From: Climacium dendroides
Lineage: Eukaryota > Streptophyta > Bryopsida > Hypnales > Climaciaceae
Reading direction: 5' to 3'
Length of the DNA stretch: 64,000 nucleotides
Assembly (NCBI GenBank): GCA_950106755.1
Contig: OX467082.1
Location: 14,818,001-14,882,000, forward strand
Shown: piece after piece, positions 50,718 to 62,346 of the stretch
Numbering within the stretch: position 1 is the first letter of the stretch
How the letters are laid out: each line of letters starts with the position of its first letter
The notes under the pieces: model-generated
The model's input: only the letters and a program-made list of their open reading frames with translations
Databases searched by the model: none
Told to the model about the DNA's origin: nothing
Program-made: the position numbers and the translations under genes

Positions 50718-52179
50718 ATTTTGGTATTGTTGGGCAAGTATAGCAAAAACTAGCGAAAATGTTGAGAGAGTTTCTCAATCATTTTCTATTCGGTAATGAC
50801 TTGACTACACAACTGTAATTGCGATATAATGCGGTACAATTTATTGTTAAAAGTAACAAGTGTTGGAAAATCCAATACTTGTAAATGGGTTCAATCGTAG
50901 AAAGCTCTAAAAAAGAACATCGGTTTTTGATGGTCAAAACGAGATTTGAGCTTTTGCCAAAGCTCATCTGATTTTTTTATCTTTAAATATTGATGTTGTA
51001 AGAAAAGAATAATATGGCAACGGAGCAAAAGTAAAGCTTTTCAAGAAGTGAAAGCAGAAATAATGGCAACAAAAACAGTGGCACTTACAGTGGGAATAGT
51101 GTCAAAAACAATAGCGTCTAATAACTACTCGGCAAATATATATGCTTTGACAGTCTTCGCCCATAATAAATAATTGTTGCCTTCAACTGCCAATCGTGGA
51201 AAAAAAAAAGTCTGAAGCCTCAGAGGTTCAATAATAGTAGTAGCCACCAGAATAGTTGTAGATATAATACAGAAGAAGTTGAAGTAATCATGATGTAGAA
51301 TGAAAATGACTTTGGGGAGAAATTAGGGTTTGAAAAGGAAATTAGGGTTTGAATAGAAAGATAAAGATGGATTAGAAAGTAAAGACAAAGACGAAAAAAA
51401 GATAAAAATAAAATAAAAATAAAAAATAAAAAATAAAAAAATAAACTAGTAAATAGTAAGTAGTCGGTAATAAAAGTAAAATAAAAAATAAAATGAGGAT
51501 GAAGATTAAAATAAGGGATTAAGATAAAGAGTGAGATAAAGATAAAGAAAAAAATGTAAAATTATAAAATATAAAATAATATATGAAAAATCAATAAATC
51601 AATAAAATGAAAATGAAAAATACTTGGGATTTGGAGAGACAATTAAGAGAGAGCTTGATGCGAAGGGATGGAAGGGAGGAAAAGATGGAAAAGAAGAACA
51701 ATTTGGAGACAAAGAGGGAGAAAAAAAATGAATGCGAAGCTGCAAGTAAGAAATGGATGGAGAGCTAGGAAGACAAAGAGAAATTAGAGGCTCTTTGAAG
51801 AGCAACAAGGACAACTGGAGCAAGTCTAGTTGGGAGGGCCAGTGGGAAGGCCGGTTGAAGGGGTTTGGCAAGCTGTGAGGGTGAAGTGGCGTAGAGCGGG
51901 TTGGGGAAGGAGAGCAAGGAGGCAAGGCCTAGAAAGGGGGTTTGGAAGTGCTTGGGGAGGCAAGAGAGTGGCCAATTGGAGGGGAGCGAAAAGGGCCGTA
52001 TAGGAAGAAGTTAGGAGTAATCAGGGGGAGGGTCCAGAAAAAAGAGGAAGTCCAGGAAAGTGTACGGAGGGGGGGTTGCAAAACCTCCTTCTAAAAAATT
52101 TGAAATTAGAATCAGATGAAAAATTTTAAACAAAAGTATAAGAGCGTGTAGAAGATAGTATAAGAGCGTGCTGATAACG

Positions 52180-52385
52180 TGTTGAGAATAAGAAATGAAA
52201 CAAAAACACAAAACACCAAAGTATGCAAGAGAAAAAAAATACATACACCAACATTGAAGAATGGAAGTATATACAAAAAGAGAGACAATTATTCTCTCTC
52301 CGTATTGGCTAAAAATTACCATCAACTACTTTATTGACTAATCTACTATGCATTATGGGGAGCATTCCCACTATGTTTCTTAACA
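52180..52385 (-). repeat. Copia 5' LTR (206 bp)
   Basis: It begins and ends with the same short inverted TGTTGA/TTAACA ends as its partner. It shares long blocks such as CACCAAAGTATGCAAGAGAA. Small indels account for the length difference. Confidence 0.93.
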
Positions 52386-52390
52386 AATAC

Positions 52391-54041
52391 AACTACAGTT
52401 CGGAGTCAGTCGTTTTGAGTTTTGTCTATACTGAAGGCACCTATAACTGATCAAATAAGGATTTTTGGGACATGATGAGGAGCAGTGGAAGGTGAAGCAA
52501 ATATTGCATGAGGTGTAGTGACATGAATGATGGGGATTGGAAAAAGTTTTGGTAATTTTTGCACTGAAGAGTGAAATTACTATGATTATAAAAAGGCAAA
52601 AGTTGTTGTCGACCCATGGCCAATGCTTAGTCATCCAAAACTGCTCACTAGTAAATTGGAGGCTATTTATAGCAACATATAAAATAATGCATGTTATTAT
52701 TCTTGCGACAGCCAATCAAACAAGGTTCAAGCTGCTTGTAACCTTAAAAAAACCCAGAAATGAATCCCAACCTCTCCAAATTTAACTCACCCTATTGATT
52801 GCTCATGGGGCTCTGGTTAGAAATGGGTACCTCTACCACAAGTGAATTAAGTTCAATCGTAGGACCAATGCAACATTGCATTCAGTTGTGAGTCCCATAC
52901 TGTGTCAGTTTCTCCGATTTTATTTTCTGTCACTCAAAGCAATCTTTGTTTGAAACGAGCGAGTGAATTATAGAAATGCATTTCCCGCCCAGTCACTGAG
53001 TCACTCACTCCGTCAGTTGGTGATGAAGGAATCACGAGATTTGCCTCCCCCAAAGTCTGAAAGAGATGCAATTAGACAAGTTCCGGGAATCACCTAAAAA
53101 GACAACAGCATGCTCCAAAAGAAGGCCATTTGTGGAGCGCGGAAGGCCGGGTGGAGTGAGCTTCGTATATACTGAGCGAATGCCGGCGTCCTAAAGTTGG
53201 TGAAGTGTTTCTGAAGAAAACTCACCCTGTCAGACAATTTCTTTTTCTGTCGAAACCTGCTCATGTCAATCAATGTTGACCTGTGAAGAATTCGTACGGC
53301 AGTTGAGCTGGAGAATCACCGAGGCATCATTTTGGGGTGTCGAGGACTAAACTTTGAAGTTAAATAAATTGTTACCAATTATTATTTTTAGTATTTTCTT
53401 TTTAGTAAATATGCTTTACAATCTTTTAGAAGCATAAAAAATTCAATTTTGAAAAAGAAAAAGAAATTCTCTATACAAGACTTTGTGCAAGGTTGATTTT
53501 GAAAATTTTGTGCAAGATTGATTTTGTAATGTAAAGTGACTCTTGGAATTGTTTTCGATTTACATCAATCACATTACTCAGGTTATCAGCTCTATGAAGA
53601 GTCCTTATCTAGATGTCAATAATATAGCTTATTCTTTGCTACACAATCTGTGTTGCAAATGGCAAGCCTAAAATACACTAGATCTTTTGGGAAAAATGAC
53701 ATTGGAAATTCATTTTAAAAATTCTAGAGTAATTTTGAGAACCTGTAAATTGATTATGGTTATGCATGTGATGTCTTTTTAAACTCATATTTTTTTCATG
53801 AACTCAATTTTAGACTTGACATGTAAAAAGAGGACTAAGACTTTAAATCACTTTCACAATCATCTCCAGGAGCCTCTTACACTAATGCTTTTAGTATCTA
53901 TACCTTATGTCAACAATGGGCATACAAGCAATAAGTCAAGGATGCTGCTGATTTGAAAGTCATCAAAATTAGGGTTCTCTTACAGAAGCTGTAGTGCGTA
54001 ATTGAAAGCAAAGTTCCTCACTCGCCAACAGCCAATATCAT
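52391..54041. other. Spacer between the Copia element and INTS11, nothing recognised
   Basis: 52850-53340 has balanced composition but no domain. 53340-54000 is AT-rich and should include the INTS11 3' untranslated region. Confidence 0.5.
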
Positions 54042-57000
54042 TCACAACTTCAGCCTCAGTTTCGCCAAGACATGTAAGCTCCTATCCGCAAGAGCTTGGG
54101 CTTCAGCAGACCACTCACAAAGCAGCACCACAAGAGGTTTTCTGTTCTCAACTAATTGTGTCGAGTCCATTGCCGTGGTTCCCCAGTCCACTCTCCCACT
54201 CTCCGGGCTCACACTGATCTTAAAGGACCTGCCTTCTATACACTCGTGTTTCTCATCCAACACAAGGTGTTTGTCATCCCCAAGATGTTTCACAAGGCAC
54301 ATGAAGATCACATGAAGAAGGGACTGGGGATCCAGCCGCTGTTGAATGTGAGCTGGCCAGAGACTCGCCACTTCCAGCTCTTGGCCTCGGCTTCCGGTGG
54401 AAAGGCTTTCGGCTGGAGTGGACGGATCTGGCGTTGCATTGATGTCGAGACTGATCCCGCCTCCTGGAGCTCGGTTGCTCTCTTGAGAAGGACCTAAAAT
54501 GTCTCTATTTGCAGAAGACTCAACTTCGTAGCCTTCCTCAGCAGAATCTTCCAGCACAGGCTCTCGTTCCAAGTCAAGACTGAGATGTCGTTGTAAATCC
54601 ATTCGGTATCGTTTCTTTGATGGCTCCTCTTCTTGCACCTGAGTTGGCAAGCACACAGGCAGACCCATGTCAAAAATATCCGGTGGAGGATGATCATACC
54701 ATTAGGGACCTGATCCCGTCTCCTATACTGACCGTGTTACCAATAGCAACTCATCTCTACCAATACACTTGGTTAACCTTCAAGTGGTAAGCGCAGTAAG
54801 TGTATGACTTGTTAAATGTCTCTGGCCACTGATCTTCGAATGGACATGGGGTTATGTACTGTCCCTTCAATAGTGGTCTACCACTTCCCACATTGAAATT
54901 GCATAAGCAATTCATACATATCGATAACAATTTGATCTCAACAGATTAAGCTCTAGTACCCAAACATCACTCCACAACTCAATAAATCTCCCAGATTCAC
55001 TTCTACATATTGTAAAATGCTTAAAATTGTGTCCTATAATTAGTTGCAAAGACAAGCTTCCAGGATAGAGTTTAATGGTATAAGGGAGCAGGGGCGCCCA
55101 CCTCCATGTCAACTGGTGTTTCTTGTGCCACATCCTCTGAAGCGTTTAAATCAACTGGCAATTGAGACTTCTGTTGAATCACTTTGTCTTCATCACCAAT
55201 AGGAGCCGAGTAAATTGGGCAAAGGCATGAGAAACGCATGCGGTGCTCCGTTATTCCAAGCTCAGCTGAGACCTCATCGGGATGGATCACTTTGATTCTC
55301 GAAGAGTTGTCCATTATGACAAATCCAGTGACTGAAATGGTTTCTCTTGCAAGCGGGAGTTGAAAATGGTGATCTTCTGTTTGTAGCTGAGAGAGATCAA
55401 GTGACTCTATAATTTCTGACGACTTTTCCTTCTCCTCTTGGGATACTTCTGGTATCGCTTGTTGCTCACTTTTCTGGAGGTTGGCATCGAGAAATTGCTT
55501 CGAGACCCCCACTTTCACTGGACAGCGTGATGCTATCTCAACTGTCTCAAGGTTTGCTGGATCATAGCAAGGAATGCCTGGATTCGTACGAGAAAATCCA
55601 TATCGACACAAATTAGAACTCATGAAAAATATCTTCGATACTACTGTCGCAAATGTTGGTAGAAAATGCATGTTCAGACATCTAAATAAGGTTAATCTAC
55701 ATTTGTCCAAACAAGACAGTTCGATCCAAATTTTAGAAATCTAGCAATGTGATTGATCAAAAGTTAGAGTTATCCTCAAGGGTTTTACAGTGAACAAATG
55801 GCCAAGGAGAAAGAACATTGGCAGTGGATGTTAAAATAACATGGATGCTTACATGGCAACACTTTTTGTGAGGTCTTGTCTGTTAGACCATTTTGTGGAG
55901 TACTCCACATACCATTAGCAAAGTGAAATGAACAAGAGCACTGAGCTTAACTTAGTTGTTAATTAATTTCTTATTGTCCCATAAGCTCCAAATAGCTATG
56001 CCCTGGCCTCCTCAAGACTTGTCCGCAGTTTCTATTAATAAACCAGTACTTAGTTTCAATATTTCAAGCGGGTAGAATCAAGTGCATGAGCCATCAAAAA
56101 GTTGAAGGTTCGTATGAAATACACCAAGAATCATATGAAGAAACTTTGATGGGAACTCACCTAAATCAGAGGAAATCCTGTTCTTCAAAACGACCATTTT
56201 AGGCTTCTCCCCGTGAACCAAGACAACATTCCTTGGTGCAACATGCCTAACAAGATCCATAATGCCCTTCGCATCAGTGTGAGCACTGAATGACAAGTGC
56301 TGGATCTGCAAGACAGTATCTTTCAGCCTAGAACCAACAGTGAAATAAGAGCAAATATACCTTTAGAGACATTGCAGGAAATCCAGAACAGCTCTCATGA
56401 TCACCATGTCAAGTGAGAATAATGCTTATTGAAGTTTTAATAGGAAAACTCCGTGATGTAAGAATAGAGCTTTCGTGCTGACCTGGCAACGAACATCCAA
56501 TTGAGTACGCTTGTCGAGGTCAATTTTTGTGGCCTTTCCAGGCATGAGCTTACTACCAACAGTTCCTGCAATACAGAACCTGTTCCCAGTTTCTCAACAT
56601 GCTGACACTGTAACATTGCATGAACTAGTTAGTGCTATAGAGGATCCAGAGGAGGAAACCCAGCATAATCTAGAGTTACACCTCTTGGCCAAATGCTTTG
56701 AAGACCCCGCAGATGAAACCCTCAATCTCGACTTCAAGGTGCACTTCAAAGACCCGCATGAATCACCAACCCAACAGAGAGCAGCGAGTAGGCTTTGTCA
56801 TAAGGTCATAACAGCCACTAGGCCACCTGCCTCGGATCTAATCCAAAATTTACACAACAAGGGTCCCATAGGGGTTGATCTTATTGACCTTTAATTTGTA
56901 TAAATACACTAGGATCCTCTACAACTATGGATAGAATTAGTTGGTTCCAGTACTCTAAAGAATGACAAATCTACACATCAAAATCTCTGTGGTACTCCTG

Positions 57001-60000
57001 GCCCCATTTCAACATAAGAGGTTCCTCCATTTTAAAAATTCCTGTTTCATAAGTAGCATTTGATACAAAAATGGAACAATTAAAGGAATCACCCACCCTG
57101 GCAGGACGATCATGTTGCCTTCTGAGGGAGCCCAATGCTTGAACACCTCCAGCGAGAGACCTCCACTAAGCATCCCAGGCGTTGCAAACAGAACACACGG
57201 TCCTGGTGCATCTATTTTTGAGCGTTCAAATTGTGTAACTGCTCCCACAACAGGCACACAAATAGAAAATGCACAGCATGAGACTTAAAACTGCATTTCA
57301 TGAGACAAGAAACGTAATAAGATATGCAAGTTTTTACGGAGGAATAAAGAAAGCATCAAAGATGTTGAATGCTCAAGAAGGGTTTAGACTTCGGGTACCA
57401 TGTTTGAAATCAAAGGTGTTTCGAGTAACATAGGTGTCTTTGACTTTTTGATTGGTCCAGCTTATCAACAGCTTATAATACACATTTGCTTGGATAGTCA
57501 GCCCTGCATCTCAAATCACTCGATTATTTTTCTTAATAGAAAACATATAAGCTCCGTTGAGTTTGAAGTTGAACTCTAATGAAGGATTTCACTCTTTCCA
57601 TGGAAAATGGAATATTTACCAGCAGAAATGTAGATGGGCATGTCAAGATTCATACGCTCCCAATATTCATCGAGAAGGATGCATAACTCCTGAACACCAA
57701 AGTACACGCATTGACTGAAAATGCATCGGACGATTAAACACATTTAATTTTAAAACATTAATTTTAATAAATAAATAAAACTCTATCTGGTATAACACAG
57801 AGAACTGCCACTGAAAAGTGGTACAGCGAAGTAAAACAAACTTGTGAATTTGTCGCATGGGAAATAAGTATAATGAAAAGAGACATTTAGTGCCACAGAG
57901 TTAAATAGACCTACCTGAGCTCTGCCCAGTGCAAACACAGGTATCAGCACCTTACCACCAGCGGCAACACACTTGTGAACCTACCAACCCAGCGTGAACA
58001 TAAGTCATCTTCTTACAGACTCAAAATACAAGCCACCTGAAGACATATGACATTTATTAAGTACTACAATAGTTAAGAGTCACGCAAGGAATATCAATTT
58101 ATGAAACCTTACAGCTTTTAGAAAATCGCGTTCCCGCGCTCGTTTGGAATCTCGAACAGTAGTTGCATATGTTGACCTGAGAAACAAATAATTATTTCAT
58201 TAGGTTGAAATTTAATACCTTCAAAATCAACAAACTCGATCCATAAATAAGATTTTTTATAAAATGCTCAGAAGATTATTAACAATATGCCAGCGCCGGT
58301 ACAACACAACAGAATATGATTGAAAACTTACTCAGTAATCAGAAGATCTGGCTCCAAGCGATCTATCTGGGCAGCTCCCAGATGACGATCAGGAGTCATA
58401 TTATAGTCTCCCGTGTAAACGACGGTGTCGTCCCCGGCCTTAACCCAAAACATTGCTGCTCCAAGCACCTGCTCTCATAAAATAAGGAAATTTTGATTTA
58501 TAAATAACTTACAACGAAGCGCATATGCACAGGTATATGACATTGAGGGACTGCTGAAGGTTTGAAAACACTCACATGGCCTGCATAATACGCCCTGATT
58601 TCAAGATCCGCACTCACTTTTATTGTCTGGCGTAAATCGACCGCAGTCACTGTGAGGCCGACCCCAAAGTCGTGTCAGAGTTAAACCCAAAGCCCTAATG
58701 CAAAACAACTGATATGCGTTGTACCTATATTAAGGTCCCGTCAACCACGTAGAAATTTAAGCTAACTGAAAATAGTTACTGAAGCCCACACTGCCCAAAG
58801 TTGAGAGCGAATTGGTGTTAATAAGCTTACAGCTAAATAACTTGCAATGAATTTACATTCATTTCTACCAGTTAATAAAGAAAGTTGGCTAAGGATATCC
58901 TGTATAAGTTTGACTAAATCATAATCTGTTTCTTGATAAAAGAAGATTATTGTACTTAAGCTATTGGTTGAACTCCCTGCTCCCTGATTGGATGAAATAC
59001 AGAGTGAGATCAAAATCGTGAATCCTGGAAAGAGAACATACCCTTCTTCATGCACTTTTGAATGTGAAGAACGCTGAACTGCTCTTGCTCCCCCTTCCTC
59101 TCCACCATGACCTTGCGATAGTCTTCCAGCATCAGAGGTGCCAATGCTTTAGTTGGATACTGAACATTGTAGACATTTCTCCACAATGAGAAGGAAAAAT
59201 CAGCTATGGCTCGCTTGCTTGCTTCTCAAATAACAAATTAATTAAAAAGAAAAAGTGATACTTCCTTAAAACAGCTGCTTAACAAAAGAAAATCATGTTT
59301 TGCACTTACAGTCATATATATCGGTCCATCGTAACCACAGACTTCGGTGAAATATGGAAGAGCTCCAATGTGATCTAGGTGGCTGCACACACCAAAATCC
59401 ACGCCGCGTCAAAATAAAAAATACATCGCACGAAGGAAAGGCGATTCCAGCACTCAAATAAGCTAATTAAAATTAGAACTATTCGCAACAGAAGATCTCA
59501 CAAATAAGGGCATCCAAAATGTCCTCGAGACCAAAATAAACCACCACTCACACAACTCAAAAGAAACAAGGCAATGTCAATTGGAACAAGCTGCATTCAA
59601 AGCAGCCCATGTATACTAAACATGCCCTTGACCGCACACCTCAAGCTGAATGGCTGAGCAATAGCAAAGAACAAAACACTGTCCACTTTTTACAAAAACG
59701 ACAATTGAGACTTAAACCTTCCACAAGAAAATGGTTCAAGAATAATGAATCTCTCGTAAATTATGATGCACTTTCTGATGAACGCCCAAAATTTCATTAT
59801 AAGTAATTGCTTCACCTTCACTCCACATCCTCCACACATAGTTATTTTCCCTTACCTAAAGAATAAAAGTTGGTCATACAATAAAGTTTCTTGCAAATCT
59901 ACAATTCTACAATGTGCATAAGGTGCCCAAGAAGGAACCACCTTTCTTACAACATGAACAAAAATTATGTACAGCTGGTATGCCGTTGGTGAGCGGTTAG

Positions 60001-60505
60001 TATATGGAGAAGGATAAATGAGCAGTAACTTGCAAGTCTACCCGGCACCACCCAAATTGCAGTACCAAAGGCAAAAAAACATTGTAAAATTGGAGATTGT
60101 AGACTTGTAAATTGTAAAATTGGAGAGAAGTGCTACAAGATCACTCACAAGTGCGTAATGATGATACAATCAATGGCATGGGTGAAATCGCCGGTCTTGG
60201 AAATGAAGGAGAAATCAGGGTAACGACGCTCATCTTGGTAGCCCATGTGCATTCCGCAGTCGAACATAATATTCTTCCCGCCTACCGTCACAATCACACA
60301 GCTCTTCCCCACGTCCTGTCCCGCCCCTGACACCACTTTCGAATCAATCCACAAAGCCTAACCGATCTCCAAACCCTAAACCCTAAAAACCCTAAAACCC
60401 TAAACCCATCACTGCATCCAAACTAATGAATTCACTCCAAGCATATTCCTGCAATAGAACAGGACACCATTCCAGCTCACCCAAAGGGACGCATTTGATG
60501 ATCAT
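54042..60505 (-). CDS. INTS11: Integrator subunit 11 / CPSF73-II endonuclease, complete, 15 exons
   Basis: INTS11 is the metallo-beta-lactamase/beta-CASP RNA endonuclease of the Integrator complex (CPSF73-II in Arabidopsis), cutting nascent transcripts in the nucleus. Exons: 60505-60481, 60326-60149, 59382-59310, 59159-59042, 58649-58576, 58468-58332, 58176-58113, 57980-57915, 57689-57620, 57503-57399, 57238-57097, 56579-56483, 56305-56161, 55577-55102, 54638-54042. All are GT..AG and the frame holds to TGA, giving 788 residues. Zinc and catalytic motifs are intact: HFHLDH (67-72), AGH156, YTGD177, ITE202, SAH392TD and VHG (His414). The start lies in a 25-nt first exon: MIIKCVPLG joins [10 protein letters not shown], matching the animal PLGAGQDVG start. 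Animal and Arabidopsis proteins are about 600 residues; the excess lies in the last two exons (residues 432-788). The final WS motif region resembles the family C-terminus. Confidence 0.95.
54724..55035. repeat. Repeat in the last INTS11 intron, related to 14573-14872
   Basis: Shared ordered blocks with the PH1 intron element: GTTACCAATAGCAACTCATC, CACTGATCTTCGAATGGA, GTGGTCTACCACTTCCCA, CATTGAAATTGCATAAG and CTAGTACCCAAA. It is strongly diverged. Confidence 0.75.
60371..60407. promoter_or_regulatory. Telo-box cluster in INTS11 intron 1
   Basis: About five AAACCCTAA-type units (with A-length variants) lie between exons 1 and 2. On the coding strand these read as TTTAGGG. Telo-boxes near transcription starts are common in plant translation and cell-cycle genes and are bound by TRB/Pur-alpha-type proteins. 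A role here is inference. Confidence 0.85.
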
Positions 60506-62346
60506 GGCGCAGTGTCGTCTTCCACGACAATCAGAATTCCATTTCAAGTAATTTGCAGTTCCACCTCGCGATGTCTTTCAACTTCGAGTCCTGCAATGGT
60601 GATAGCGAAGTATTAGGGCAATCTCAAAACAGACCTAATTCATTTGAAGTATTAAAGTTCGCCTTCAGGTAATGGAGGTTCTAAGCTTTAGGCCGCAGCG
60701 ATCCATAAGAAAAGGACACTCAAAAATCCGAAAAGAACTCTACTAGCTTACATCCGCGCACTTCACACATCACCCCCTCGCAAGTCCGAATAGAGCATTG
60801 CCATATCAAAAGTCTTGAAAACCACACCAGCAGTGAAGATCACACCTCCCAACACGTCAGGGTTTTGCAATTGATTCACAAACCTCCACGGAATGTAAAT
60901 GTTTCGAAGCTCTAGAATTTCAAATTCCCAAACTTTCCAACTTAAGAAATGACATTTCGTATGGTTAGAATTTCAAAATTAAACTATTTAGACACACAAA
61001 GGTTGTAACTAACCTAGGAAGACAACATTATCAGCTCCTGCGACCACTGACGAGCAGCTTGAACCAGCGAAGTCTTCAACGAACAATTTGAATTTTCAAA
61101 TTTTCATCTTTTCTTGATAGCAAGCGAAAGGAGATTTCAACGCACCAAACAAGGCATCCATCTTATGCAAAAGTTATGAAGAGTCAAAGTTTTTTTTAAT
61201 GAAATGGTGACCCATTTCCAACCAACTAAGGAATTGAGCCTATCTGTTGTTGGGGTGTGCTGGGGGAAATATTTTTTCCATGCACTGAAATTGAATTCAA
61301 GATGACTTGAAATTTTTCTACGTTTTTTTCAAATTATCTTAAATTTTTTTCAAGAAGATTATGTAAAACCTATTTTTGTCATATAGTGGAATAATTGACC
61401 ATATAGAATTCCTAAAAGTGATGAATGTGGCACCCATATATGCTTTCCTTATCCAACCTATACTATGCCACACAAATAGGATATTTAGTACACAGGGTAG
61501 CTTGAATGCAAACAAGAAGTTATCAATAATGGAGAAGTTGATTGTTACATTTCTCTTCATCACTTGCCATTGTTTCCACTCACTCCAATTCTATCTATAC
61601 TTATTCTAGATGTGTCATTATCCTTTTAATGGCTAGAACTAGTTCTACAGGAAGCTTCCTTCAAATTGAAGTTCTATCCTATCTCTATCTTTGATATTTT
61701 GTTGCAAAGGCCATGCCAGTTGCATAGGAAACAATATAGGGAATTGTTGCAAGTGTGATAGACTCAGAATCATAGGCAATTGCTACAACTACAACATGGA
61801 CTGCATAGGGGCAACAAAATTAGAGAAGGGCACACTAAATATGAATTGCGTGCTTTGCATGACTTACGGATTTAGTGGTGGAGCTTGCAAATTTGAAGAT
61901 TGCAAGAGTGGAGGTAGAAAGGGAGGCGCTAAATTTTGTCCTTCCCTGCATTCCTTGTTGGATTTGGTGGTCGAAGCTTCTACGGCCTTCTTTGTAACTC
62001 CTTAGCTACCCGTTGCACAAGCATGTACTTGGAAAGTTGGGCGCTCTTCTTTGAGGCACGTAGCATCGTCTCATCAACCACCCTTGTTCACGCCACAACT
62101 TCCCACTCCAATGACTTCTAAATGTATTCCTCTACCACCTCTCGTTGGTGAGCTTTGTATTGCACCTTCTTCTCCTCCTATTCTTCTAATTTCATGTGTT
62201 TGAATTGGCCTCTTCCCGTTGAATTCATATTCTTTCTTTTTCCTTTGGTGTTCCAAATTGCACTCCTACATCTGTTGTATAGTAGTGATATATGCCTCTA
62301 AAGTTAACATCATTAATTTTAAAAAATCAATTGTAGGATCTACGAT
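60506..62346. other. INTS11 upstream region, then AT-rich DNA
   Basis: 60506-61150 should include the INTS11 promoter. Beyond it, open frames of 60-104 codons (61376-62256, both strands) have no recognised domain. Cysteine-rich 61691-62005 (GNCCKCDRLRIIGNCYNYNM) might be remnant transposon sequence. Confidence 0.4.

Larger units (their letters stand above)
46023..52385 (-). mobile_element. Ty1/Copia LTR retrotransposon, 6.4 kb, decayed
   Basis: Two LTRs with TGTTGA..TTAACA ends flank remnants in the Copia order gag, protease, integrase, reverse transcriptase, RNase H, read on the minus strand. The flanks GATAC (46018-46022) and AATAC (52386-52390) fit a 5-bp target duplication with one change. 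Next to the 5' LTR the minus strand has CGTTATCAGCACG, a plausible initiator-tRNA primer site. Next to the 3' LTR is GAGGAGGAGTG, a plausible polypurine tract. Frames are broken throughout, so it cannot move by itself. Confidence 0.95.

Noticed and set aside
51599..51925. Proline/serine-rich 108-codon frame in the Copia element
   Set aside because: It sits in the purine-rich untranslated leader region next to the 5' LTR; composition effect.
60145..60354. INTS11 starting at the TTG at 60354
   Set aside because: TTG is not a usual plant nuclear start, and the peptide before GAGQDVG does not match the family; the micro-exon start does.
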